39,693 bases of DNA. It comes from a virus. Below are positions 25,391 to 32,478 of this stretch, piece after piece. The translations under genes were made by a program, and so were the position numbers. How positions within the stretch are numbered: the first letter of the stretch is position 1; the number at the start of each line of letters is the position of its first letter. The stretch spans positions 1-39,693 of IMG/VR virus record IMGVR_UViG_3300006176_000006; one strand, 5' to 3'. The notes beneath the pieces are model-generated. The model did not search any database, was not told where the DNA came from, and worked only from the letters and a program-made list of their open reading frames with translations.

Positions 25391-26206
25391 TTAGCGTGCT
25401 CGACGACAGGTGACTGAGCCATAGGCCCAGAGTTGGGAAGTGGCGAAGGTGGCGCCATCGACCAAGAAGATCGAGGTAGTGGAGGCGATGGAGAACCGCG
25501 CTGGGCCGAGCTTGAGATCGACGCCATTGGTAGAGATCGCTGACGCCGGGACCACTGTCGTGGTAGCGTCAGTGCCTTGAGTACCAAGGACACCGTCGGT
25601 GGTCACGAGAGACGCAGAGAGCCGCGTTGCGGTGGTAGTAGCCGAGAGTTGATGCGCGGCTGTACCACGACAGTCCCAATCGCCAGCGGTCAGAGAGACA
25701 GAGCCGAGAGTGATCGAGGAGTTGGTCGTGATTTGCTTGGCGTTGGTGAGAGTGACGTTGATGGTTTGAACTTCACCAACGTTACCAGCTGTGGCATTGT
25801 CGTTGGTCGTGGTACCTTGCTGCTGCCCAGCCGAGATGACATTGTAGGTCCAGTTCGTCCCGGTGATTGGCCAGAAGGCGATACGGCCAAAGGTACCACA
25901 GAAGGTGATCGACGCGGACGAGCCATTGATCGTATCGCCTGATTGAGGGGCGTAGACGATGCAGGAGTTCGCGCCACCGACATTGCCTTGGGCGTCGATA
26001 GTGTCCAAAGTGCCGTTGATATTGTACGCACCTGCATAAGGGAGCGTCCAGGTTCGATTGGTAGTGAGGGCAACTGTCGGGATCAGATACTTGTCGGTGG
26101 AGAGGATTGTGTAGTTGGCATTACCGACAAGGGTCTGTGGTGAGACAGCGGCGATGGCAGAACCAGCAAGAGTGACAAAGCCAAGAGCAAGAAGGAGTTT
26201 TCTCAT
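25391..26206 (-). CDS. Sec-exported beta-rich protein (271 aa)
   Basis: Unrecognised exported protein. Signal peptide MRKLLLALGFVTLAGSAIA, cleavage before AVS. The mature part is Thr/Asn/Gly/Ser-rich with many strands (NYTILSTDKYLIPTVALTTNRTWTLPYAG), typical of phage fibre or cell-surface proteins. It includes a low-complexity TTTNDNATAGN stretch and a basic end (VTCRRAR). The leader is nearly the same as that of the next gene upstream (both read M-K/R-K-LLLALGF), suggesting leader duplication. It overlaps that gene by ATGA and is followed by a strong terminator. Confidence 0.65.
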   Translation of the reverse strand: MRKLLLALGFVTLAGSAIAAVSPQTLVGNANYTILSTDKYLIPTVALTTNRTWTLPYAGAYNINGTLDTIDAQGNVGGANSCIVYAPQSGDTINGSSASITFCGTFGRIAFWPITGTNWTYNVISAGQQQGTTTNDNATAGNVGEVQTINVTLTNAKQITTNSSITLGSVSLTAGDWDCRGTAAHQLSATTTATRLSASLVTTDGVLGTQGTDATTTVVPASAISTNGVDLKLGPARFSIASTTSIFLVDGATFATSQLWAYGSVTCRRAR

Positions 26207-26856
26207 TGGCTAGCCTCCGTCCAAACCCAGGTCACATTGACCAAGCCAGACGATGGCGAGGTCGAGTTGAGATTGACGCAGAGGGCCTCAGTTGCCTTAC
26301 GCAGGGTCGGTTTCTCGATTGTGATGCCAGCGTCGAACTCAAACAAGGACTCAGTTAAGGCGACACCATTCGTGCCATCGGTCTTTGACAGGATCAAGTT
26401 CTCAACAGCAAGGATACCCGGCGAGGAGTCGACGATGGTAGGATTGGCAGTCCAGGCATTGAGCGTTGCTTTAGCCGCTGAGTTTGCAGAGTCTAGAGGA
26501 TAGGCAACTGGCAAGGCTGTGCTGGTAGCTGGTGTTCCGCCGGTGTCCAAGGACGCACGCTTCATTAGCACGACCGGGACGATGATTTGTGTTCCAGCTG
26601 TGCCGCTGACGCGTAGGCGTTGAAGACGGATGACGGTATTGGTCGCGCCTTGGATGCAGGTGATGTCGGTGGCTGAAGCAGCCGGAGCGATGCCAATACC
26701 GGAGGCGGCATAGGAGTTGACGAGGGCCTCTTGAGGACAGGCGAGGCCAACTTGTGGGACAGTGTTGACACCGCCGACTCCAACGCAGGGGACTTGGGCG
26801 ACAGTGGGCACAGCCCATAGAGCCAAGAACCCAAGGGCGAGAAGGAGCTTCTTCAT
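26203..26856 (-). CDS. Sec-exported protein (217 aa)
   Basis: Unrecognised exported protein. Signal peptide MKKLLLALGFLALWAVPTVA, cleavage before QVP. The mature part begins with CVGVGG and LACPQEAL, then strands such as TNTVIRLQRLRVSGTAGTQIIVPVVLMKRAS. It ends in LCVNLNSTSPSSGLVNVTWVWTEAS. Cysteines (four) and the beta composition fit a periplasmic or surface location. A similar layout (receptor-like beta sandwich) is seen in phage head decoration or surface proteins, but no family is assigned. It overlaps the preceding gene by ATGA. Confidence 0.65.
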   Translation of the reverse strand: MKKLLLALGFLALWAVPTVAQVPCVGVGGVNTVPQVGLACPQEALVNSYAASGIGIAPAASATDITCIQGATNTVIRLQRLRVSGTAGTQIIVPVVLMKRASLDTGGTPATSTALPVAYPLDSANSAAKATLNAWTANPTIVDSSPGILAVENLILSKTDGTNGVALTESLFEFDAGITIEKPTLRKATEALCVNLNSTSPSSGLVNVTWVWTEASQ

Positions 26857-27281
26857 TCTGTGGCTCCTTTCCTTACAGGAGGCGCAATGGGCGCAAGTCC
26901 AGTAGTTGGCGCTGGTTCGGCCTTGCCCACGAACGCATCCCGCTCGGTCTTCTGATCGAGCAGGAGTTTATCTCGATCAGCTGGTTTTGACTGCGACAAG
27001 TCATTGCGCTGCTTGGTGAGCAACGCTTGGTACTCGTCATAGCGTTTGAAGTCCGGCGCGGCAGAGCCTTTGGCTCGCCAGTAAGAGCTACCAACAGGGG
27101 CGTTGAGATCACCGAAGTCGGAGACGTTGGCAAAGCGAACCGGGCCACCAACAGGGAAGATGACGACGTTGATTGTGTGTTCGTCAACGATGCCGGTACA
27201 GAACGCAAGCTCGTCAATCGAGCGACTGGTCAGATCGCTGCTTTCGTGAGTGAAGAAGACGACCTGTTCACCAAGTTCCAT
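26853..27281 (-). CDS. Hypothetical protein (142 aa)
   Basis: Unrecognised soluble protein. The ATG at 27281 (MELGEQVVFFTHESSD) has AAGGAGG 6 bases upstream. The frame continues upstream of it only as an antisense-like shadow of the capsid cement gene. It has a beta-rich first half (EHTINVVIFPVGGPVRFANVSDFGD) and a charged, helical second half (FKRYDEYQALLTKQRNDLSQ), then a Pro-rich tail. It sits directly after the cement gene and could be a head completion or decoration protein. Confidence 0.65.
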   Translation of the reverse strand: MELGEQVVFFTHESSDLTSRSIDELAFCTGIVDEHTINVVIFPVGGPVRFANVSDFGDLNAPVGSSYWRAKGSAAPDFKRYDEYQALLTKQRNDLSQSKPADRDKLLLDQKTERDAFVGKAEPAPTTGLAPIAPPVRKGATE

Positions 27282-27292
27282 GGTCATCCTCC

Positions 27293-27826
27293 TTAGTTGG
27301 AGACCGTGATGCCAGCGGGGTAGCCGCCCATCACAGCGTTGTTGGTGGCGTTGTACATCTGGTCCATACGATCGAGCACGATGTAGGATTGGATCACGCC
27401 AGCAGTGCCAGTGGCCGCGCCGATGACGTACTGCATACGCAGGAAGCGCGGCACGCCAACGCCAGCAGGCGGGCGAGGCATGTCCATGTCGTAGATACGT
27501 GCGCCTTGGACGAGAGTAGCGAGCGCGTAGGCTGGCGAGGTCCACCAAGTTGTGTAGGAGCCCGGTGCGCCTGAGCCGTTGTCGGGTGCGCCTTGGAGTG
27601 CAGCTTGGAGAGTCATCGCCCCGCCGGACGTGGCAGTGGTGGTGACTTGAACCAAGAGCTTCAGCGCAGGGTCATCACCAATACCGATATCACGGGCGCC
27701 CTGCAAATTTGCGAGGACAGGAATGCCAGCCATATGGAGGTCGATAATGTTGGTGGAGTTGTAGGTGGCAGCGACCTGTGCCAAGGAGAAGGCGCTGTCG
27801 AATTGAAGGAATGCGTCAAGGATCAT
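27293..27826 (-). CDS. Capsid cement protein, Bbp16-like (177 aa)
   Basis: Resembles the Bbp16 family of capsid cement proteins of Bordetella phage BPP-1 relatives. The start MILDAFLQFDSAFSLAQ and the STNIIDLHMAG..RDIGIGDDPALKLLVQV stretch are characteristic. The body is beta-rich, ending in SYIVLDRMDQMYNATNNAV. In that family the protein clamps capsomers from outside and stabilises the expanded shell. AGGAG precedes the ATG, and it follows the major capsid gene after 15 bases, as in BPP-1-like phages. The identification is from recalled family pattern. Confidence 0.75.
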   Translation of the reverse strand: MILDAFLQFDSAFSLAQVAATYNSTNIIDLHMAGIPVLANLQGARDIGIGDDPALKLLVQVTTTATSGGAMTLQAALQGAPDNGSGAPGSYTTWWTSPAYALATLVQGARIYDMDMPRPPAGVGVPRFLRMQYVIGAATGTAGVIQSYIVLDRMDQMYNATNNAVMGGYPAGITVSN

Positions 27827-27841
27827 TGTGTTCTCCTTTCT

Positions 27842-28882
27842 TCAGATCGTGGCTTCGTTGTTCAGTATCGCATCGCAAGTACGTATCGGGATACCTCTGA
27901 ACGTCGTGATCGGCTTACCATCGAACTCCTCAATTCTGAGTAGTACGTTGGTCTTATTCATAGCTTGAAGGTCGAGGTAAGTACGGATCACACGATTACA
28001 GTAGATGACCGTACGGCCCATCGAGGCCCGGACTTGGTCTGTGTCCGAGGTCTGGATCGTGGTCGCGGTAGTCGGCGCAGTGGGCAGGCGGTAGAGCGCG
28101 CGAACCAAGAGATTGATCAGGTTCGCGGCGCTAACACCAGTCAGCTGCGTCACGTCAACATTGGCGATGCGCGCGACATAGCGCCAATCTCGGAGGACCA
28201 AGCCGATTTCCCATTTGAAGTGATCGCGGTAGGCTTGGTAGGTGTTGTTGCTCGCGTCAGTGACCGGCCACTCGCCCATATCCCGGTGTTGCAAACCGGT
28301 GATTTTGCCTTTGGGGAAGGTGGCATGGAGAGTGTCATCGCCCCAAACGCCGACCCAGATTGAGGTATTGGTCGAGGCTGCACCACCTCCGCTCAAAACA
28401 TTGGCAGCGGTCTGGGAGTTGGCGGTGTTAGAGGTCGAGTAGCGAGGCGCCAGCCCAGTAAACCGCTCTGGGTTGATGAACTGGTTGCCGTAGATCAGGG
28501 TTGACGCGACCTGCTGGGACATGCCCTCCAAAAACGCTTTGACTTCCGAGAGTCGGAATTCAGCAGTATTGCCGTTGAGATCGGCGATGTCTTTGTCGAT
28601 CACCGCGTAGGTTTCCAGGTTGCCGACGGTGTCAACGATCTGGGCAGTGGTCGATTTCGCATTCGGCACGCCTTGGTTCAAGAAGCGCCAAGTTGCCTGC
28701 GGGAGGCCGGTGCGAACGGTGGTCTTATGACCGGTCGGGAGATTGCCCTCGATGACGAGCATGTCTTCGAGGATTTCGTTGGTTTGGGACAAGAGTTCGA
28801 TGATACGAGCGACCTTGTAGCCGTCGTCCATGCGCTTGGCCCAATCAGCATAGGTGATTGCTGAGGTGCCGAGGGTTGCCAT
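27842..28882 (-). CDS. Major capsid protein (346 aa)
   Basis: HK97-fold-type major head protein of the BPP-1/Bbp17 group. Recognisable pieces are the N-terminal helix DWAKRMDDGYKVARIIELLSQTNEILEDML, GNLPTGHKTTVRTGLPQATWRFLNQGVP, the spine-helix region SEVKAFLEGMSQQVASTLIYGNQFINPERFTGLAPRY, and the C-terminal VLLRIEEFDGKPITTFRGIPIRTCDAIL. Length and gene order (portal, scaffold, capsid, cement) agree. Expression is expected to be high; the start follows the scaffold stop by only 3 bases. Confidence 0.9.
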   Translation of the reverse strand: MATLGTSAITYADWAKRMDDGYKVARIIELLSQTNEILEDMLVIEGNLPTGHKTTVRTGLPQATWRFLNQGVPNAKSTTAQIVDTVGNLETYAVIDKDIADLNGNTAEFRLSEVKAFLEGMSQQVASTLIYGNQFINPERFTGLAPRYSTSNTANSQTAANVLSGGGAASTNTSIWVGVWGDDTLHATFPKGKITGLQHRDMGEWPVTDASNNTYQAYRDHFKWEIGLVLRDWRYVARIANVDVTQLTGVSAANLINLLVRALYRLPTAPTTATTIQTSDTDQVRASMGRTVIYCNRVIRTYLDLQAMNKTNVLLRIEEFDGKPITTFRGIPIRTCDAILNNEATI

Positions 28883-28885
28883 TTA

Positions 28886-29662
28886 TCAGGCCCTTTGGTT
28901 GGTTGGGAGATTGGGATACATGGCTTGCGCAGCAGAGGGCTTTGCATCGCCACGAGAGGGATCAGTGGCGCCATGTGGCGACGGCCCCCTGCCAGAGACA
29001 GGAGAGCCTTCATTCAATCGCTGCGCAAAGGCATAGAAAGCGCGGACAAAGGCAGGGTGGTCACCGATGCCAGTAATGTCCAATGCCTGTCGGAAGTCAG
29101 CGACCATCTTTGGGTCACCGAGCGAGTTGATCGCGCGGCCAATCTCAGTTTTGACAGCGGCCTGTTTAGGGCCAATGACAGGGTCTGAGGCAATTTCATC
29201 CCGCCACCCTTTTCGGGTTTCGAGATAGGCGTTGTACGGAGCATTGGCGATTTCGGCCTGCTGCTTCGTGTAGTAATCAATGGCTTGTTGGGCTTGGTCC
29301 TGGGTTAGGTTCCAAGATTTGAACATGCCAGTGACGTCGGTCTTCTGGGCATCAGAGAGAGTGATACCTTCAGGTAGTTTGAAGTCTGCGTATTTCTCAG
29401 GAGCGCCCTTTGGCGGCTCAATTGGTTTGCCATCTTTATCGAGCTTGGGCGCCTCAGGCTCAGTCTTGGCCTTGTCGCCTTCGGTCAGAAAGGACTTACC
29501 ATCCTCAGTCTTCGGCGGCTCCTGGTTCGTATTCGGAGTGGACTTGTCCGTCTGGCTGCTCGGCGTAGTCAACGTAGTTGGCGTTGACTGATCCTTTATC
29601 TCGCCCGTTGGAGTCCTCATCGGATCGCTGGAGCCTGGAGTCGGTGATGGTGTCTCGCTCAT
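28886..29662 (-). CDS. Capsid scaffolding protein (258 aa)
   Basis: Typical scaffold by position directly before the capsid gene and by composition. About 100 disordered Pro/Thr/Ser/Lys residues are followed by a helical region (QKTDVTGMFKSWNLTQDQAQQAIDYYTKQQAEIANAPYNAY) and a basic/Gly-rich tail. Residues ~120-230 carry the conserved helical part (FRQALDITGIGDHPAFVRAFYAFAQRL). It is expected to guide procapsid assembly and then leave. GAGGGAGAG precedes the ATG. Its first 157 bases overlap the Bbp19-like gene in another frame. Confidence 0.8.
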   Translation of the reverse strand: MSETPSPTPGSSDPMRTPTGEIKDQSTPTTLTTPSSQTDKSTPNTNQEPPKTEDGKSFLTEGDKAKTEPEAPKLDKDGKPIEPPKGAPEKYADFKLPEGITLSDAQKTDVTGMFKSWNLTQDQAQQAIDYYTKQQAEIANAPYNAYLETRKGWRDEIASDPVIGPKQAAVKTEIGRAINSLGDPKMVADFRQALDITGIGDHPAFVRAFYAFAQRLNEGSPVSGRGPSPHGATDPSRGDAKPSAAQAMYPNLPTNQRA

Positions 29663-29945
29663 TTCTCTCCCTCATCATTGCGACGTAGTGTTCGGGGCAG
29701 TACTTCATGATGTCGCTGAGGATCATGAGACCGAGGTTGCGATTGCCTTCGTTGAATGCGCCGCGGTAGGGGTTGTCGGCGAAGGTGGTAGTGAAGATGT
29801 GGGCGGACTCAAGAAGAGAGCAGAAGTAGGCGCGGCCGGATCGAACGCCCATGGAATGGAGAAGGAAGTCACGACGTTCGCGCTCCCACTGGATGGCTTG
29901 GCGCTTGAGGATGTCGACGTGCTTGGGATTGGTTGCGTCCATCAT
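29505..29945 (-). CDS. Bbp19-like phage protein (146 aa)
   Basis: Resembles the Bbp19 family found between portal and scaffold genes of BPP-1-like podoviruses. The conserved core is RDFLLHSMGVRSGRAYFCSLLESAHIF, FADNPYRGAFNEGNRNLGLMIL, and MKYCPEHYVAMMRE. Function is not known; position suggests head assembly. I start at 29945, whose ATG overlaps the preceding stop; the next codon is also ATG with GAGG 5 bases upstream. The acidic, disordered C-terminus overlaps the scaffold N-terminus for about 157 bases. Confidence 0.75.
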   Translation of the reverse strand: MMDATNPKHVDILKRQAIQWERERRDFLLHSMGVRSGRAYFCSLLESAHIFTTTFADNPYRGAFNEGNRNLGLMILSDIMKYCPEHYVAMMRERNERDTITDSRLQRSDEDSNGRDKGSVNANYVDYAEQPDGQVHSEYEPGAAED

Positions 29946-30088
29946 CGCCTCAGTGGTTGTGCAAAATACCACTTCGCAAAAGCGAGTGGATCAGTAAAGC
30001 CAGCAGCCCGCATGCGCCGACGAAAGCGCCAAGCACCGTAATGCTTATGCAACCAAAAGATACCGGGGAGCATTATGAGCTTACTCAT
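29942..30088 (-). CDS. Small basic protein after portal (48 aa)
   Basis: Unrecognised, strongly basic and aromatic (IFWLHKHYGAWRFRRRMRAAGFTDPLAFAKWYFAQPLRR). The ATG overlaps the portal stop (ATGA) and its own TGA overlaps the next start, so it is an integral part of the head operon. It is short for a folded domain; an amphipathic helix binding DNA, portal or membrane is possible. Confidence 0.65.
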   Translation of the reverse strand: MSKLIMLPGIFWLHKHYGAWRFRRRMRAAGFTDPLAFAKWYFAQPLRR

Positions 30089-31890
30089 GCCGCCTGTCCT
30101 TGTCCCATGATCTTTTGAAGCGCATTCTGTCCGCCACCCACATCAGTCTGCGAGAGCGTCTGTGCGCCTTGCGCGAGCTTTTGTGCTGCGCTAGCATGCT
30201 GCTCGGCCATGGCCTGTTGCTGTTGTTGAGCACGCTCCTGACGGATTTGGGCGATCTTGTCTTCGGAGTTGATCAAGCGCGGGTCATTACCAAGCTTAGA
30301 CGAGAGAGCCTCGATTGCGAAGTCTGTGTCAACAACATCCATCACTTCTGGCTTGACGCCCGCGAGATTGCCAAGTAGCTGCAAGACGCGTTCAATTCCC
30401 GCGCCGTCGGCTGCGTCTTGGGCTTGCTCAAGCATGGAGACGAATTCAATATTGATAGGCGCGCCAGAGATTTCTTGCGGAGGAGGCGATAGAATTTGCG
30501 AGCGTGCGGAGATGCCAAAGGTTCGTTCGACAATTTGACGAAGTCCTTCAAAGTTGATGCGGTCGAGGACTGGCCCGAGCATGACCATTGCTTCGGCGCG
30601 CGTTGCATCGATCTCGGTTGCGGTCACGTTAGACGATGTTCCCTGGCGCAGGTTGTTCATCGTCTGGAAGAGGTTGTTGTAGAACGTCTCGCCGATCATC
30701 TTCTGGATGCGCTCGATGTCCGCGGTCATATCCGCGAGTTGCGGATTGACCATGTAGACAGGCGCGAACCCAGTACGGTTTTGGTTTAGCATCCCGGAGA
30801 CGTAAGTGATGCCGCCAGGCAACAACGAAGCTGGTTGGTTCTTAAGTTGGACATCCGCCACCATTGGCGGATTGACCATTTTGTCGATGCCTTGGGCCTT
30901 TCTCTTCGTCTCTAGTTGGAGTTGCTTAATGTCCGGGAGAGCGTCCATACCAGGCGATCGGCCGTAGGCGTCATTCGATACCACGTCCCATCGGACAACA
31001 ATAGCAGGTGACTCGTGAAATCCTCGCTTGCGTAACAAGCCAGGACTGAAGGACGATCCACCTTGAGGGCTAGCTGAGCCGCCCCATTCCCAGTAAACTT
31101 CACGGAATTTAAATCTCTCGGGAATACCAAATCTTCGACCATCAGTGTTTGGTTCAATGGCATGGGCTACAACAAGCTCCCTGGTTAGACTCGACCCCCC
31201 TTGGTTCCACAACCGTGCGATCGACGGCGAGACATTCTCAAGTCCAAACTCCTCCACGACCGCGCTAACGGTCATTGTGAATTCGCGATAGAGAACATCT
31301 GGGAAGTAGGACTTGTTGACGTCGACGTAGTATTCGCCAAGACAGGGATTGACGCAGTTGATGACGTTATCGAAGTCCTCGTAGATCAGCATGCAGGCTG
31401 TGCCGAAGACGACGAGGTCGAAGTAGAGAATAGCGAGGGCGGTGTAGAAATTACTCTCTTGGAATATCAAGTCCAAGAGCTTCTCGACCTGGGACAGCCA
31501 CATGGATGTGGGAGTGGTTTGAGTCGAGTCCTGGCCGCGAATTTTGAGCTTGAACCAACGCTTGGTTGGGTCGGTACAGCCGGTCATGATGCCAGCGGCG
31601 AGGTTTCGCGCAGCAAGCGTGCCAGTGTTGTCGAGGATGTGTTGATTGATCGGCGACCCGCGCTGTTGCTGGTTGGGCGTGATCAGCCATTTGTAACGGC
31701 GCGGGAGTTGGTAGTCAGCGAGTTCGCGCCAATGGGTCCACCATGACCAGCGATTGGTGCGGAGACCAATCAACCTACCTTCACTATAAGAGCGCAGCGC
31801 ACGGTCTTCTTGGGAGATGAAATTGACAACACTACGCTGTTTCGGAGATACACTCTCCGCGCTACCTACGCCTGGGCCAGCTTGTTCCAT
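30085..31890 (-). CDS. Portal (head-to-tail connector) protein (601 aa)
   Basis: Forms the dodecameric ring through which DNA is packaged and ejected. The sequence matches the podovirus head-to-tail connecting protein family: WTHWRELADYQLPRRYKWL, ARNLAAGIMTGCTDPTKRWFKL, DLVVFGTACMLIYED, and GRSPGMDALPDIKQLQLETKRKAQGIDKMVNPP, followed by TATEIDATRAEAMVMLGPVLDRI. The Gln/Ala-rich C-terminus (QERAQQQQQAMAEQHASAAQKLAQ) would form the barrel. Length is typical. The start is TAATG coupled to the preceding small gene. Confidence 0.93.
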   Translation of the reverse strand: MEQAGPGVGSAESVSPKQRSVVNFISQEDRALRSYSEGRLIGLRTNRWSWWTHWRELADYQLPRRYKWLITPNQQQRGSPINQHILDNTGTLAARNLAAGIMTGCTDPTKRWFKLKIRGQDSTQTTPTSMWLSQVEKLLDLIFQESNFYTALAILYFDLVVFGTACMLIYEDFDNVINCVNPCLGEYYVDVNKSYFPDVLYREFTMTVSAVVEEFGLENVSPSIARLWNQGGSSLTRELVVAHAIEPNTDGRRFGIPERFKFREVYWEWGGSASPQGGSSFSPGLLRKRGFHESPAIVVRWDVVSNDAYGRSPGMDALPDIKQLQLETKRKAQGIDKMVNPPMVADVQLKNQPASLLPGGITYVSGMLNQNRTGFAPVYMVNPQLADMTADIERIQKMIGETFYNNLFQTMNNLRQGTSSNVTATEIDATRAEAMVMLGPVLDRINFEGLRQIVERTFGISARSQILSPPPQEISGAPINIEFVSMLEQAQDAADGAGIERVLQLLGNLAGVKPEVMDVVDTDFAIEALSSKLGNDPRLINSEDKIAQIRQERAQQQQQAMAEQHASAAQKLAQGAQTLSQTDVGGGQNALQKIMGQGQAA

Positions 31891-32105
31891 TAGCGTTGCG
31901 TTGGAAGGGTTGGGTTCTTTTTCAAAGTAGAATTGGTCTTAATGGTGCGCTGGGTGACTGGCGCAGTCTTAGCGAAGCGGCCCTGCTTGTGCATCTCAGC
32001 CATGGCCATCATGAGGTTGGCCTTCGATGGAGCCTGTTGCGTGGCTGGCGCTGAAGCTAGCGCATTCTGGGTGTTCTGTGGAGGAAGGTTTGGGACGTAG
32101 GCCAT
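31890..32105 (-). CDS. Hypothetical protein (71 aa)
   Basis: Unrecognised, polar, Ala/Gln/Thr/Pro-rich protein (AYVPNLPPQNTQNALASAP) with a short helix (KANLMMAMAEMHKQGRF) and a Lys/Thr tail. Its ATG at 32105 shares a base with the preceding stop (TGATG); a GTG one codon earlier is possible. It lies between terminase and portal and could be a minor head protein. Confidence 0.6.
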   Translation of the reverse strand: MAYVPNLPPQNTQNALASAPATQQAPSKANLMMAMAEMHKQGRFAKTAPVTQRTIKTNSTLKKNPTLPTQR

Positions 32106-32299
32106 CACTCACCCGTCAACTTTTTCTGGCCAGTATTGGTTGGGTTAGTGCCCATCGCGTCAGAGAGGAAGGTCGCGGCGGGGGCTTTAGGGGTGGGTTT
32201 GGTGCCTGGGGCTGCGCCAGCGAACATGGTTGGTGGAGGAGTTGGCGCAGTTGGCAGAGGGGCCAGAGCGGCGGGCGCGGATGGTGCAGCGAAGGACAT
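32105..32299 (-). CDS. Hypothetical Ala/Pro-rich protein (64 aa)
   Basis: Unrecognised low-complexity protein, mostly Ala, Pro, Thr and Gly (AAPSAPAALAPLPTAPTPPP), probably disordered. The ATG at 32299 overlaps the preceding TAA (TAATG), so I prefer it to the ATG six codons earlier. No motif is visible. Continuous overlap with both neighbours is the main evidence that it is translated. Confidence 0.55.
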   Translation of the reverse strand: MSFAAPSAPAALAPLPTAPTPPPTMFAGAAPGTKPTPKAPAATFLSDAMGTNPTNTGQKKLTGE

Positions 32300-32478
32300 T
32301 AGGCGGCCCTTTGCCAATGTCGAGGAAAGTGATTGATATCATCACAGATAATTCGCCCAGCAATATCTGCTGGCGCGTTTACCTTAGCTACGATCGCAGT
32401 CGGCAGTACCTGAGTGACCTCAATGATAGTCTCAGGAACATAAGTGCTATTGAATTTATCACCAACCTTGACTTTCAT
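32299..32478 (-). CDS. Small beta-rich protein after TerL (59 aa)
   Basis: Unrecognised. Short strands are suggested by MKVKVGDKF, ETIIEVTQVLPTAIVAKV and AGRIICDDINHF, perhaps a small barrel of SH3 or KOW type. Its ATG at 32478 shares one base with the terminase stop (TGATG). The role is unknown; it may be a terminase- or DNA-associated protein from position alone. Confidence 0.6.
   Translation of the reverse strand: MKVKVGDKFNSTYVPETIIEVTQVLPTAIVAKVNAPADIAGRIICDDINHFPRHWQRAA

Noticed and set aside
27282-27548. N-terminal extension of the 142-residue gene
   Set aside because: Arg/His/Trp-rich shadow of the capsid cement gene; a strong AAGGAGG supports the ATG at 27281.
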